NCBI RefSeq assembly: GCF_003148565.1
Contig: NZ_QGGL01000021.1
Location: 1-64,000 of the forward strand
Source of the DNA: Tumebacillus permanentifrigoris
Lineage (GTDB): Bacteria > Bacillota > Bacilli > Tumebacillales > Tumebacillaceae
Reading direction: 5' to 3'
Length of the DNA: 64,000 nucleotides
The first letter of the stretch is position 1. Each line of letters begins with the position of its first letter. A program made the translations under genes and the position numbers. Under the pieces are notes generated by a model. It was given only the letters and a program-made list of their open reading frames with translations, did no database searches and was not told where the DNA came from. Of this stretch, positions 11,759 to 19,937 are shown in pieces.

Positions 11759-11851
11759 CTACTTTCGCTTGCGACGTTGGTCCGACTTGCCGAGCGCGAC
11801 ACAGAGCAGGACGAAGATGGTCGCAATCATCGCTAAGATTATGAAGCCCAT
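11759..11851 (-). CDS. Putative 30-residue single-pass membrane micro-protein
   Basis: On the minus strand, ATG at 11851 opens 30 codons: MGFIILAMIATIFVLLCVAL followed by a charged tail GKSDQRRKRK and a stop right beside a bidirectional terminator. The first 20 residues are one uninterrupted hydrophobic helix and the tail is strongly basic, predicting N-out/C-in insertion by the positive-inside rule. A purine-rich GAAGGGGGG lies 8 bases before the ATG. The composition, the terminator placement and the otherwise unexplained gap favour a real gene. No family recognised. Confidence 0.5.
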   Translation of the reverse strand: MGFIILAMIATIFVLLCVALGKSDQRRKRK

Positions 11852-11907
11852 CCCCTTGGCCCCCCTTCTACTACCCCCATCATATGGTCTAGGTCGACAA
11901 ACCGTCA

Positions 11908-11937
11908 CGGACAAGCAGGTCGCGTTTGCTGTACAAT
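11908..11937 (+). promoter_or_regulatory. Possible promoter of acpS
   Basis: TACAAT at 11932-11937 is preceded, with 18-bp spacing, by CGGACA at 11908-11913 (weak -35), about 40 bases before the acpS start codon. Confidence 0.4.
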
Positions 11938-11977
11938 GTAAATAAACACTAGGCAGATGTAAAAGGAGGAGTCACCG

Positions 11978-12355
11978 ATGATCATCGGGACCGGGATCGA
12001 CATCACGGAAATCGACCGCATGGCAAACTTGCTCGAACGCCACGGCGTGACGATCTGGCAACGGGTCTTGGCCAAGGAGGAGCGTGAGATGTTCGACAAC
12101 CCGAAGCGCCGCGCCGAGTACTTGGCCGGGCGCTGGGCCGCCAAGGAGGCCGCCTCCAAGGCGCTGGGCACAGGGATCGGAAAAGTCGGTCTGCACGACC
12201 TCGTGATCACCAAGACCGAACTCGGCGCTCCCCAACTCACCCTGCGCGGACATGCGGCCGAGCTCGCCGCCGAATTCGGCATCACGCACACCCATGTCTC
12301 GATCTCGCACAGCCAACAATTCGCGATCGCCCAAGTCATCCTCGAACGCAACTGA
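11978..12355 (+). CDS. acpS: Holo-[acyl-carrier-protein] synthase
   Basis: Transfers 4'-phosphopantetheine from CoA to the serine of acyl carrier protein, activating it for fatty acid synthesis. It is 125 residues, the normal AcpS size. It carries the Mg-binding GIDITEI motif near the N terminus, the conserved WAAKEAASKALGTGI motif in the middle and SISH near the end. Start ATG 11978 follows AAAGGAGG with good spacing. In Bacillus the same order acpS - ydcC - alr - mazE - mazF is known, supporting the call. This short AcpS type normally serves fatty acid ACP; the NRPS carriers probably need a separate Sfp-type enzyme, which is not in this window. Confidence 0.96.
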   Translation: MIIGTGIDITEIDRMANLLERHGVTIWQRVLAKEEREMFDNPKRRAEYLAGRWAAKEAASKALGTGIGKVGLHDLVITKTELGAPQLTLRGHAAELAAEFGITHTHVSISHSQQFAIAQVILERN

Positions 12356-12497
12356 GATTCAACTTGTACTAAGCCCTGTCGGACAGGAATAGACATGTAC
12401 CAGAGTGCATCGAATCGCAAACACTCGTCATAGTTCCCAAGGCAATTCCGACAAGTCCGCACACGGCTTGTCGACAAATGTGGGAGGAGTTGAGCAG

Positions 12498-13496
12498 ATG
12501 AGAAAGACCTGGTATCGAGTCCTCGTCAGCCTGCTGATCCTGTCGCTCACCCTTGTCGGATGCGGCAAGCAGGATCAGGAAACGGTGTTGAAGGGCCTCA
12601 CCGACATGCAGGGCAATTTGAAATCTTATGAGTCAAAAGCGACCATGACGGTCACCGCGAACAACACGCAACAGAAATACTTTATCGAGACCTGGTACCA
12701 AGCCCCGCACTTTTACCGCATCGCACTGGGGAACGACCAGAACCAGATCACCCAAGTGATCGTGCGCAACGACGACGGAATTTTTGTCGTGTCACCGCAA
12801 TTGAAGAAAAGCTTCCGATTCAAAGGGGACTGGGCGGAAAACCAAGGCCACGTCTACCTCTACCACGCGGCGGTCGACCGGATCTTGCAAACGCAGGACA
12901 AGAGATTTAGCGCAAGCGATGGCAACGTGTCGTTCCTGATGAAGATGGAGCCGGAAAATCCGCTCGTCAGCACACAGCGCGTCACGCTGAAGGAAAATAG
13001 CTACGAACCGCAACAGATTGCCCTGCTGGACAAGGAAGACAAGGCGATCGTCGCAGTTGATTTCACCTCCTTCAAAACCGGCGTCGAGTTCAAAAAAGAC
13101 GCCTTCACCCCGGAATCCGCGATGGCGATGGCACCGTCTGGCACCAAGCCAGTTCTGGCGGGTGCCAAAGACTTTGGCGTGATCGAACCGCGCTACGTGC
13201 CGTCGGGCGCGAAACTGCTGGAGCCGCAGGAAACGCAATCCAGCGTGATGCTGCGCTTCGCTGGCAAGGACCCGTTCACGATCATCGAACAGCGTCCGGC
13301 TGCCAAGGATTCCAACTTGAACAACGGAAAAGTGGTCGACCTCTGGGGCAGCACGGCCGTGTTGACCGGACTGGAAGGCGAAACGCGCACAATGCAATGG
13401 TTCAACAACGGTGTCGAGTTCTCGCTGACCGGTAAAATGACGTCCGATGAGATGATCAAAGTGGCACAGTCGATGATCAACTCCGGCGGGAAATAA
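12498..13496 (+). CDS. YdcC-like LolA-fold lipoprotein
   Basis: 332-residue lipoprotein. The signal sequence has basic MRKTWYR, a hydrophobic core and a lipobox LVGC (Cys at about residue 17), so it should be anchored to the outer face of the membrane. The remainder, with alternating beta-type segments, resembles the outer-membrane-lipoprotein-sorting (LolA-like) family that includes Bacillus YdcC and clostridial GerS, proteins linked to sporulation or germination. Its position between acpS and alr matches ydcC. ATG 12498 was chosen because it has GGGAGGAG upstream and begins a clean signal peptide; an earlier start at 12405 adds sequence unlike the family. Confidence 0.85.
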   Translation: MRKTWYRVLVSLLILSLTLVGCGKQDQETVLKGLTDMQGNLKSYESKATMTVTANNTQQKYFIETWYQAPHFYRIALGNDQNQITQVIVRNDDGIFVVSPQLKKSFRFKGDWAENQGHVYLYHAAVDRILQTQDKRFSASDGNVSFLMKMEPENPLVSTQRVTLKENSYEPQQIALLDKEDKAIVAVDFTSFKTGVEFKKDAFTPESAMAMAPSGTKPVLAGAKDFGVIEPRYVPSGAKLLEPQETQSSVMLRFAGKDPFTIIEQRPAAKDSNLNNGKVVDLWGSTAVLTGLEGETRTMQWFNNGVEFSLTGKMTSDEMIKVAQSMINSGGK

Positions 13497-13511
13497 AAGT
13501 TCTGGGGGTGC

Positions 13512-13537
13512 AAAGGGTGTCGGCGGACACCCTTTTT
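13512..13537 (+). terminator. Terminator after the YdcC-like gene
   Basis: AAAGGGTGTC pairs with GACACCCTTT around a GGCG loop and is followed by T5. It lies between the lipoprotein gene and alr, suggesting alr also has its own promoter. Confidence 0.85.
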
Positions 13538-13608
13538 GCCTCAGGTGAAGGACACGAGTAGTCCTTGTCGAAGTGATAGTGTCATACAGAAGGAAAGAAG
13601 GGAATCTG

Positions 13609-14760
13609 ATGTTTGTACGACCGACGTGGGCGGAAATCCACTTGGACAACCTCGCGCATAACATCCAAGGTATACATGCATTGTTGCCAGCGGGCACTCG
13701 GCTGATGGCGGTCGTCAAGGCGAATGCCTATGGGCATGGCGCGATCCCTGTCGCCCGCAAAGCGTTGCAAGCGGGCGCGACCTATCTCGCAGTCGCCTCT
13801 GTTGACGAAGCGCTTGAGTTGCGCAAAGCAGGCATCCATGCCCCGATTTTGGTGCTGGGGTATACGCCGCCTGGGCAGGCTGCCCTCGTGGTTGAGCACG
13901 ACCTGACGCAAACCCTCTACCAAGAGGACATGCTGGCTGCCTTGAGCGCGGCCGCCTTGGAAGCGGGCCAGTTGGCCAAAGTTCACGTCAAGGCAGACAC
14001 GGGGATGGGTCGACTCGGATTCACCACCGTGGCGGACACCACCGCGTTTGTCAAACAGGCGCAGAGTACAGCGGGCGTCGTCGTCGAAGGGCTGTTTACG
14101 CACTTCGCCACCGCAGACGAAGCGGATACGTCCTATGCAGAGGAGCAGTTGGCGCGTTGGCGGGACCTGCTGTCCGCTTGTGCCGAGGAAGGTCTACAAA
14201 TCCCACTTCAGCATATATCAAATAGCGCGGGCATCTTGCACCTCCCCCACAGCCCTGGCAACATGGTCCGGCTAGGCATCTCCATGTACGGATGCTGGCC
14301 TTCGGAGGAGGTTCCGCACGAGGTGGAACTGCGCCCGGTGATGAAACTGGTTTCGCAGATCGTCCACCTGAAGGACGTCGGGCCGGGAACGAAAATTTCC
14401 TACGGCGCGATGTTTGAAGCACAACGTCCCACCAAGATTGCCACCCTCCCGATCGGCTACGCGGATGGGTATTCACGCCTGCTCTCGAATCGAGCCACTG
14501 TGCTCGTGCGCGGCCAACGCGCTCGCGTCGTCGGCCGAATCTGCATGGATCAATTGATGGTCGATGTCACCGACATCGACGATGTGCAGACGGGCGATGA
14601 AGTGGTGCTGTACGGAGCCCAAGGTTCGGACGAGATCACCGTCGATGAAGTGGCGGGTTTGATCGGCACGATCTCCTATGAGGTGATCTGTGACCTTGGC
14701 CGCCGCGTACCGCGCTTGTATACGGAAGGACAGGAGATTGTCGAAGTCCGCACGATCTGA
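13609..14760 (+). CDS. alr: Alanine racemase
   Basis: PLP-dependent interconversion of L- and D-alanine, supplying D-Ala for peptidoglycan; cytoplasmic. The 383-residue length is typical. The PLP lysine motif VVKANAYGHG is near residue 35, the barrel motifs HVKADTGMGRLGF and the C-terminal ISYGAMF and LPIGYADGYSR (catalytic Tyr region) are present, and CMDQLMVDVT follows. ATG 13609 gives the standard N terminus (MFVRPTWAEIHLDNL) with AAGAAGGG upstream; the in-frame codon at 13573 only adds non-conserved residues. Located in the conserved acpS-ydcC-alr-mazEF cluster. Confidence 0.97.
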   Translation: MFVRPTWAEIHLDNLAHNIQGIHALLPAGTRLMAVVKANAYGHGAIPVARKALQAGATYLAVASVDEALELRKAGIHAPILVLGYTPPGQAALVVEHDLTQTLYQEDMLAALSAAALEAGQLAKVHVKADTGMGRLGFTTVADTTAFVKQAQSTAGVVVEGLFTHFATADEADTSYAEEQLARWRDLLSACAEEGLQIPLQHISNSAGILHLPHSPGNMVRLGISMYGCWPSEEVPHEVELRPVMKLVSQIVHLKDVGPGTKISYGAMFEAQRPTKIATLPIGYADGYSRLLSNRATVLVRGQRARVVGRICMDQLMVDVTDIDDVQTGDEVVLYGAQGSDEITVDEVAGLIGTISYEVICDLGRRVPRLYTEGQEIVEVRTI

Positions 14761-14861
14761 CATGAAACAGGGACGGGTTGGGAACTTTGAAGGAGGGGCC
14801 TATGATCCACGGCGCAAAAGTGCCACAAGTTGGCATGATCTGGTATACGCATCCACATGCT

Positions 14862-14891
14862 TTGACATACTTAGGCTATGATGGGTATAAT
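14862..14891 (+). promoter_or_regulatory. Consensus sigma-A promoter for mazEF
   Basis: TTGACA (14862-14867) and TATAAT (14886-14891) are both perfect matches with an 18-bp spacer, ending about 55 bases before the antitoxin start. It is the strongest housekeeping-type promoter I see in the window. Confidence 0.85.
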
Positions 14892-14945
14892 ACGTTTGGA
14901 TGTCTGTGGAGATTAGGTAGTATTGTTGCTTGGAGGTGCCGCGTG

Positions 14946-15218
14946 TTGTCCAAAACCAAACGCATTATGGTCAGTGTTCCGAATCATCTGTTGCAGGAAG
15001 TCGATGGGATCGTGGAGGCCGAAAACCTCAACCGCAGCGAATTCATTCGCGAAGCCATGAACTTGTACCTGCTGGAGAGAAAGAAGCGCTATATCCGGGA
15101 ATCGATGCAAAAGGGCTATCTCGAGATGGCAAAGATCAACCTTAACATCGCATCAGAAGCGTTTTTGGCGGAGGAAGAGGCGGAGACAACTCTAGACCGT
15201 TTAGTTAGCGGGGTGTAA
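14946..15218 (+). CDS. MazE/EndoAI-type antitoxin (ribbon-helix-helix)
   Basis: 90-residue antitoxin of the type II pair with the downstream mazF. The N-terminal part ([21 protein letters not shown]...[13 protein letters not shown]) is a ribbon-helix-helix/CopG-like DNA-binding fold. The acidic C-terminal part (from about residue 60, with an [11 protein letters not shown] tail) matches the toxin-binding segment of Bacillus EndoAI. TTG 14946 is preferred because GGAGGTG lies 7 bases upstream; GTG 14943 is 4 bases away. The frame stays open further upstream to ATG 14802. By analogy it should bind and neutralise MazF and autoregulate the operon. Confidence 0.88.
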   Translation: MSKTKRIMVSVPNHLLQEVDGIVEAENLNRSEFIREAMNLYLLERKKRYIRESMQKGYLEMAKINLNIASEAFLAEEEAETTLDRLVSGV

Positions 15219-15222
15219 GTCG

Positions 15223-15573
15223 GTGAATGTAAAGCGCGGCGACATCTATTTTGCTGATTTATCGCCCGTCGTGGGTTCCGAACAGGGCGGATTTCGTCCT
15301 GTGTTGATCATTCAAAACGACATCGGCAATCGATTCAGCCCCACCGTGATCGTCGCGGCGATTACCGCGCAGATTCAGAAGGCCAAATTACCCACCCATG
15401 TGGAGATCGACGCTAAGACTTACGGTCTGGACCGCGACTCCGTGATTCTACTGGAACAAATCCGCACCATCGATAAACAGCGGTTGACCGATAAAATCAC
15501 TCATCTGGACGATGAATTGATGTCCAGGGTCAATGAAGCCCTCTCGATCTCGTTAGGACTCATCGACTTTTAA
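15223..15573 (+). CDS. mazF: Endoribonuclease toxin MazF/EndoA
   Basis: Sequence-specific mRNA interferase of the PemK/MazF family, 116 residues as in Bacillus EndoA (which cuts UACAU in that organism; the target here is not readable). The N terminus [31 protein letters not shown] has the family RGDIY.ADL and [10 protein letters not shown] motifs, with catalytic Arg near residue 25, and the conserved [16 protein letters not shown] follows. GTG start 15223 lies four bases after the antitoxin stop, so the two are cotranscribed and probably coupled. Confidence 0.95.
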   Translation: MNVKRGDIYFADLSPVVGSEQGGFRPVLIIQNDIGNRFSPTVIVAAITAQIQKAKLPTHVEIDAKTYGLDRDSVILLEQIRTIDKQRLTDKITHLDDELMSRVNEALSISLGLIDF

Positions 15574-15577
15574 ACAA

Positions 15578-15617
15578 GAGAGCTGACACTGGAACGCACA
15601 GATTCAGCTCTTTTTTT
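15578..15617 (+). terminator. Terminator of the mazEF operon
   Basis: GAGAGCTGA pairs with TCAGCTCT across a 17-base loop and is followed by seven T. Confidence 0.8.
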
Positions 15618-15664
15618 GTTGCACAAAAATGGGCACACTACCTCCGTGAAAGGGGGGAGTAGCT

Positions 15665-15922
15665 ATGGAAATCAAACCGCACTTGCAACGCCGCTCCGAC
15701 TTCATCGGGAACAGCCCAATCGCCGAGCACAACGATGCCGGCATCCTCGTCCTGCGCGATGGCAACGAGTACCGATTTGCTGTCGAACTGGACGTGGATA
15801 CTGTGGTCGAGGTTGAGAAGACCGAGAACAAGCACCAAGTCAACGCGATCATCGACAGCCTGCGCGAGCGCCTGCCGGAGATTCGCGACCAGTTCGGCGA
15901 CTGCTATCCAGAGGAAAGCTAA
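15665..15922 (+). CDS. Small acidic hypothetical protein
   Basis: 85-residue soluble protein with a strong ribosome site (AAAGGGGGGAG) before ATG 15665 and a terminator right after its stop, so it is very likely real. The first half has beta-type segments (AGILVLRDGNEYRFAVELDVD) and the second half an amphipathic helix (NAIIDSLRERLPEIRDQF). No catalytic motif, signal peptide or known family recognised. It faces the AYIVR-repeat gene tail-to-tail across a shared terminator. Confidence 0.75.
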   Translation: MEIKPHLQRRSDFIGNSPIAEHNDAGILVLRDGNEYRFAVELDVDTVVEVEKTENKHQVNAIIDSLRERLPEIRDQFGDCYPEES

Positions 15923-15935
15923 TACGGCATAAAAT

Positions 15936-15967
15936 AAAACCACCTGAATTTCTTCAGGTGGTTTTAT
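15936..15967. terminator. Bidirectional terminator between convergent genes
   Basis: A 13-bp perfect stem AAAACCACCTGAA with its complement (loop TTTC) is T-rich in both directions. It ends the 85-residue gene on the plus strand and the repeat-protein gene on the minus strand. Confidence 0.88.
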
Positions 15968-16037
15968 GTAAGACCATAGGCATAGATGAGTCGGACCCGA
16001 TGAACCGACAATCGGGTGCTTGCTTGTCTCGCTCGAC

Positions 16038-16463
16038 TTACGCGAGGTGGCCTTTGCCTGGACCTGGGTGGCGCACGATGTACGCGAGTTCGTCCTCACC
16101 CGGACCTGGGGTGCGCACGATATACGCGAGTTCGTCCTCGCCCGGACCTGGGGTGCGTACGATGTACGCAGTGGTAGCTTCTTCGCCAGTGCCAACCACT
16201 CCGTGCTTTTTGCCGCGGACAATGTAGGCGGTTTCAGAACCAGCCACTTTCTTTTTACCGCGCACGATATAAGCGAGTTGGTCGTCGCCCGGACCCGGAG
16301 TCCGAACGATGTACGCGGTGACCGGAGGCATAATCGGGATGTCATGATTGATTGCGAGAGTTGCACTGGAAGGAGCGACCGAGGTGTTAGCGGTCTGTGA
16401 AGATGCAGGCACCAGAAGTGCAGCTGCCAGGGCAAGACCTACGAAAGCGAAAGCTTTTTTCAT
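16038..16463 (-). CDS. Secreted repeat protein with six AYIVR-ending repeats (possible multi-copy peptide precursor)
   Basis: 141-residue protein. An N-terminal Sec signal peptide (MKK, hydrophobic core FVGLALAAALLVPA) is followed by a short linker. Six copies of AYIVR then follow, separated by spacers. Two copies are the identical 14-mer TPGPGEDELAYIVR, one is TPGPGDDQLAYIVR, two have basic/variable spacers beginning GKK, and the protein ends HPGPGKGHLA. Every unit boundary is an arginine. AAAGGAGGAG precedes ATG 16463, a promoter lies at 16529-16557 and a terminator is downstream, so it is a standalone expressed gene. I know no family with this repeat. Possible roles are an exported peptide signal or antimicrobial precursor, or a structural cell-surface protein; the sequence does not decide. 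Confidence 0.85.
   Translation of the reverse strand: MKKAFAFVGLALAAALLVPASSQTANTSVAPSSATLAINHDIPIMPPVTAYIVRTPGPGDDQLAYIVRGKKKVAGSETAYIVRGKKHGVVGTGEEATTAYIVRTPGPGEDELAYIVRTPGPGEDELAYIVRHPGPGKGHLA
16041..16333 (-). repeat. Direct repeats encoding AYIVR units, including two adjacent 42-bp copies
   Basis: The coding sequence holds six related units. Two adjacent 42-bp copies around 16074-16157 differ at very few positions, implying recent duplication or homogenisation. All copies stay in frame, so selection is on the protein. Confidence 0.8.
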
Positions 16464-16528
16464 GTGAAACTCCTCCTTTGTGGTGCGTTTGATAATAAAG
16501 GTTTAAATAAACATTCATCATCAAGCTG

Positions 16529-16557
16529 AATATATCACAATTGTCCGTCGAATTCAA
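16529..16557 (-). promoter_or_regulatory. Promoter of the AYIVR-repeat gene
   Basis: On the minus strand TTGAAT (16557-16552), a 17-bp spacer and TATATT (16534-16529) form a good sigma-A-type promoter about 65 bases before the start codon, in AT-rich DNA. From 16558 to about 16820 I see nothing else recognisable. Confidence 0.6.
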
Positions 16558-16821
16558 ATCAATTTTGAATTTTATATACAAATTGCGCAATTGATCGACA
16601 CGAAGGGACAGCCGTGAAGGTGAAGCGTTGAAGGTTTTCAAGTGTTCTTAAACCCGTCCGTAATTCTTGCTGTCATTTACATTATAGAACTAAAGTGAGC
16701 GAACGAGCAATAGTCTTTACTGCCTTCTCTATATAGGACGTTGGGCGCAGGGAAAAGTTTCACGTTCAGGACAAAATTCTCTTGTAATTCGTATAGGGGG
16801 GTCTAATCAGGGGGAGACTAC

Positions 16822-16851
16822 TTTACGAAATGAGGTTGTCGCACGTATAAT
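16822..16851 (+). promoter_or_regulatory. Promoter of the alaS T-box transcript
   Basis: TTTACG (16822-16827), 18-bp spacer, TATAAT (16846-16851), directly ahead of the T-box leader. Confidence 0.65.
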
Positions 16852-16857
16852 GGAAAG

Positions 16858-17128
16858 TAACACCTATATACGAATGCATCGACGAAGAGGAGTATGGCAT
16901 AGCCTCCCCGCAGAGAGAGTGTCCCACAGGCTGAGAGGACACTTGGGTGAAGGATGTCGGAACGCTGCTTCTGAGTGCAGGTCAACCCTGCCGGATCGTG
17001 CCCGTTACCGCACTCCAAGGTGACCGTGGTTTGTAGTTTACTCAAAAACCCGGTAACCAGGGTGGTACCGCGAATGTGTCTACAACAGCCTTTCGTCCCT
17101 GGATTTACAGGGATGGAAGGCTTTTTTT
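16858..17128 (+). promoter_or_regulatory. T-box riboswitch leader of alaS (tRNA-Ala-responsive)
   Basis: A leader of about 270 bases contains the T-box core AGGGTGGTACCGCG at 17059-17072, which pairs with the NCCA end of uncharged tRNA to form the antiterminator. It ends in an intrinsic terminator (AGCCTT...TCCCTG at 17087-17101 against CAGGGA...AAGGCT at 17108-17122, then T7). The upstream part (about 16890-17010) holds the stem-I type hairpins, with GCT/GCC-containing loops that fit an alanine specifier; I cannot fix the specifier codon without folding. Low charged tRNA-Ala would allow alaS transcription. Confidence 0.92.
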
Positions 17129-17152
17129 ACTATCTGAAGGGAGTTTTGTCTG

Positions 17153-19780
17153 ATGAAGTCCTCTGAGATCCGCAACCGATTTGTGAAGTTTTTTGAATCC
17201 AAAGGTCATGACATCGTACCGAGCGCTTCGCTCGTTCCGTACAACGACCCGACCTTGCTCTGGATCAACGCGGGGATGGCACCGCTCAAAAAGTTCTTTG
17301 ATGGTTCTGAGCTTCCGAAAAACCCGCGCATGACCAACTCGCAGAAGTGCATCCGCACCAACGACATCGAGAACGTCGGGAAAACAGCCCGCCACCACAC
17401 GATGTTCGAGATGCTCGGCAATTTCTCGATCGGTGATTATTTCAAAAAAGACGCGATCCATTGGGCATGGGAGTTCCTGACCGAGGAACTGAAATTCGAC
17501 AAGTCTCGCCTGTATTGCACGATCCACGTTGAGGATGACGAAGCGTTTGACATCTGGACGAAGGAGATCGGCATGCCGGAGGATCACATCGCCCGCACCA
17601 AGGAAGACAATTTCTGGGACATCGGCGAAGGCCCGTGCGGTCCTTGCTCGGAGATCTTCTTCGACCGCAAGCCGGAGCTGGGCCCGGATGAGACGTTCCA
17701 CCCGGATAACCACGGCGAAACTCGCTACCTCGAAGTGTGGAACCTCGTCTTCACGCAGTTCAACCACAACGCAGACGGCACGTACACCGAACTGCCCAAG
17801 AAAAACATCGATACCGGCGCCGGTCTGGAGCGTCTCGTCTCGCTGATCCAAGGCGGCGAAACCAACTTCGACACCGACTTGTTCCTGCCGATTATCGAAG
17901 AGACTGCGCGACTGTCTGGCCAGACCTATCACGCGTCGCCGGACGTCGACATCGCGTTCAAAGTCATCGCAGACCACATCCGTACCGTGACCTTCTCCGT
18001 CGGTGATGGCGCACTGCCGTCCAACGAAGGCCGTGGCTACGTCATCCGACGTCTGCTCCGCCGTGCGGTTCGCTACGGGAAGGTATTGGGCATTGAGAAA
18101 CCGTTCATGTTCTCGCTGGTGAAGATCGTCGGCGACATCATGGGCGAATTCTACCCGGAAGTTTTGCAAAAGCGCGAGTTCATCGAGCGCGTCGTAAAAG
18201 CCGAGGAGGAGCGCTTCCATGTCACTCTCGCTGACGGGGAAACCCTGCTGGCGGAAGTGTTGGGTCGCGTAAAAGGGGCAGGGGCGAACATCCTGCCAGG
18301 CGAGGAAGCGTTCCGCCTGTACGACACCTACGGCTTCCCGATCGACCTGACCGAAGACATCTGCGCGGAGCAAGGGATCGAGATCGACCGAGCAGGTTTC
18401 GAAAAAGCGCTGAACGAACAGCGCCAACGCGCACGCGCAGCACGCAAAGACGTCACTTCGATGGCGGTGCAAACCGACCTCTACAACGAGCTGGACATCA
18501 GCTCGAACTTTGTCGGTTACTCGGAGACGGCTACGGCTGCACAAGTGCTGGCGATCATCACGGGTGAAGGGATCGTCGAGGAAGCGCATGAAGGCGAGGA
18601 AGTCGCGCTGTTCCTGTCGCAAACTCCGTTCTACGCAGAGTCGGGCGGTCAGGTTGGCGACATCGGCCTGATCCATGTCGGGGCATCGGCGATCGTTCAA
18701 GTTCTCGATGTGCAAAAAGCGCCGAACGGCTACAACCTGCACAAAGCGCGCGTGCTCTCGGGCACGGTGAAAGTTCTGGACGAAGCAGAAGCGTCGATCG
18801 ACTACGAGCGCCGTGTCGCCATCACCCGCAACCACACCGCGACACACTTGCTGCACAAAGCCTTGCGCGATGTGCTGGGCGAGCATGTGGCACAAGCCGG
18901 TTCCTTGGTCGGGCCGGAGCGCCTGCGTTTTGACTTCTCACATCTGTCGGGCATGAATGCGGACGAGATCGCTGAAGTCGAGCGTCGCGTCAACGAGCAG
19001 ATCTGGGCAAATGAAGTGGTGGACATCAACGAGATGTCGATCGACGATGCGAAGAAATTGGGCGCGATGGCGCTGTTCGGCGAAAAGTACGGCGATGTCG
19101 TGCGCGTGGTCAGAGCGGGCGACTACTCGATTGAACTCTGCGGCGGTTGCCACGTGCGTTCCACTGGCGAGATCGGCTTGTTCAAGATCCTCACAGAGTC
19201 GTCCATCGCGGCAGGTGTGCGCCGCGTAGAAGCGGTTACGGGCAAGGGGGCTTACGAGTTCGTAGCAGAGCGTGAACGCCTCCTACAGGACGTTGCAGGC
19301 AAGCTCAAGTCGAACATCACCGACATCCCGATGCGCGTCGACATCCTGCAAGGCAACATCAAGGATCTCGGCAAAGAAATCGAATCGCTCAAGTCGAAGC
19401 TGGCGATGGGTGAAGTGAAAAACCTCGTCGAGCAGATCCGCGACGTGGACGGCGTCCCGTTCCTCGCAGCGAAGTTGGAGGGCGTGGACATGGACGGCCT
19501 GCGCGCGATCGCCGAAGACTTGAAAGCGCGTCTGGACTCCGGCGTCATCGTGCTCGGGGCTGCACAGGGCGCAGACAAAGTTTCGTTTGTCGTGGCGGTC
19601 ACCAAAGACCTCAACGCCAAAGGCATCCAAGCCGGCAAACTGGTGAAGGAAGTCGCGTCGATCACCGGCGGTGGCGGCGGCGGTCGTCCTGACCTCGCGC
19701 AAGCAGGCGGCAAGGACGTCACCAAACTGCAAGAAGCGCTGGACAAAGCACAGGAATTGCTCCAAGGCATGTTGGTCTAA
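17153..19780 (+). CDS. alaS: Alanyl-tRNA synthetase
   Basis: Charges tRNA-Ala with alanine in an ATP-dependent class II reaction and edits mischarged Ser/Gly. The 875-residue length is typical. The N-terminal catalytic core has FESKGH...SLVPYNDPTLLWINAGM and NVGKTARHHTMFEMLGNFSIGDYF. The editing domain has zinc ligands HTATH (561-565) and CGGCH (Cys 663, 666), and the C-Ala domain has the Gly-rich GGGGGGRPDLAQAGG. ATG 17153 follows GAAGGGAG. Expression is controlled by the T-box directly upstream. Confidence 0.98.
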   Translation: MKSSEIRNRFVKFFESKGHDIVPSASLVPYNDPTLLWINAGMAPLKKFFDGSELPKNPRMTNSQKCIRTNDIENVGKTARHHTMFEMLGNFSIGDYFKKDAIHWAWEFLTEELKFDKSRLYCTIHVEDDEAFDIWTKEIGMPEDHIARTKEDNFWDIGEGPCGPCSEIFFDRKPELGPDETFHPDNHGETRYLEVWNLVFTQFNHNADGTYTELPKKNIDTGAGLERLVSLIQGGETNFDTDLFLPIIEETARLSGQTYHASPDVDIAFKVIADHIRTVTFSVGDGALPSNEGRGYVIRRLLRRAVRYGKVLGIEKPFMFSLVKIVGDIMGEFYPEVLQKREFIERVVKAEEERFHVTLADGETLLAEVLGRVKGAGANILPGEEAFRLYDTYGFPIDLTEDICAEQGIEIDRAGFEKALNEQRQRARAARKDVTSMAVQTDLYNELDISSNFVGYSETATAAQVLAIITGEGIVEEAHEGEEVALFLSQTPFYAESGGQVGDIGLIHVGASAIVQVLDVQKAPNGYNLHKARVLSGTVKVLDEAEASIDYERRVAITRNHTATHLLHKALRDVLGEHVAQAGSLVGPERLRFDFSHLSGMNADEIAEVERRVNEQIWANEVVDINEMSIDDAKKLGAMALFGEKYGDVVRVVRAGDYSIELCGGCHVRSTGEIGLFKILTESSIAAGVRRVEAVTGKGAYEFVAERERLLQDVAGKLKSNITDIPMRVDILQGNIKDLGKEIESLKSKLAMGEVKNLVEQIRDVDGVPFLAAKLEGVDMDGLRAIAEDLKARLDSGVIVLGAAQGADKVSFVVAVTKDLNAKGIQAGKLVKEVASITGGGGGGRPDLAQAGGKDVTKLQEALDKAQELLQGMLV

Positions 19781-19792
19781 CCTCATCGAATT

Positions 19793-19832
19793 AAAAAAGA
19801 GCGTCTGCCCTCGCGGCAGGCGCTCTTTTTTC
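19793..19832 (+). terminator. Terminator of alaS
   Basis: AAAAAAGAGCGTCTGCC pairs with GGCAGGCGCTCTTTTTT (one mismatch) around a 6-base loop, followed by T. Confidence 0.9.
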
Positions 19833-19937
19833 TCCACTTGTGCAAAACGACCGATACTTTTTTCGTATTTCTGCAGTAGTGTAGGTGCTATACTCTACAA
19901 GGGGAATGTTCACAGATGTAGAGGGGGATGTACACGC

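Noticed and set aside
16074-16157. 42-bp direct repeats considered as a CRISPR array
   Set aside because: Only two near-identical units, contiguous without spacers, and all in frame within a signal-peptide protein; no cas genes nearby.
17105-18895. 596-codon open frame antisense to alaS
   Set aside because: Shadow of alaS; no ribosome site or family features, and the plus strand is a complete AlaRS with a T-box.
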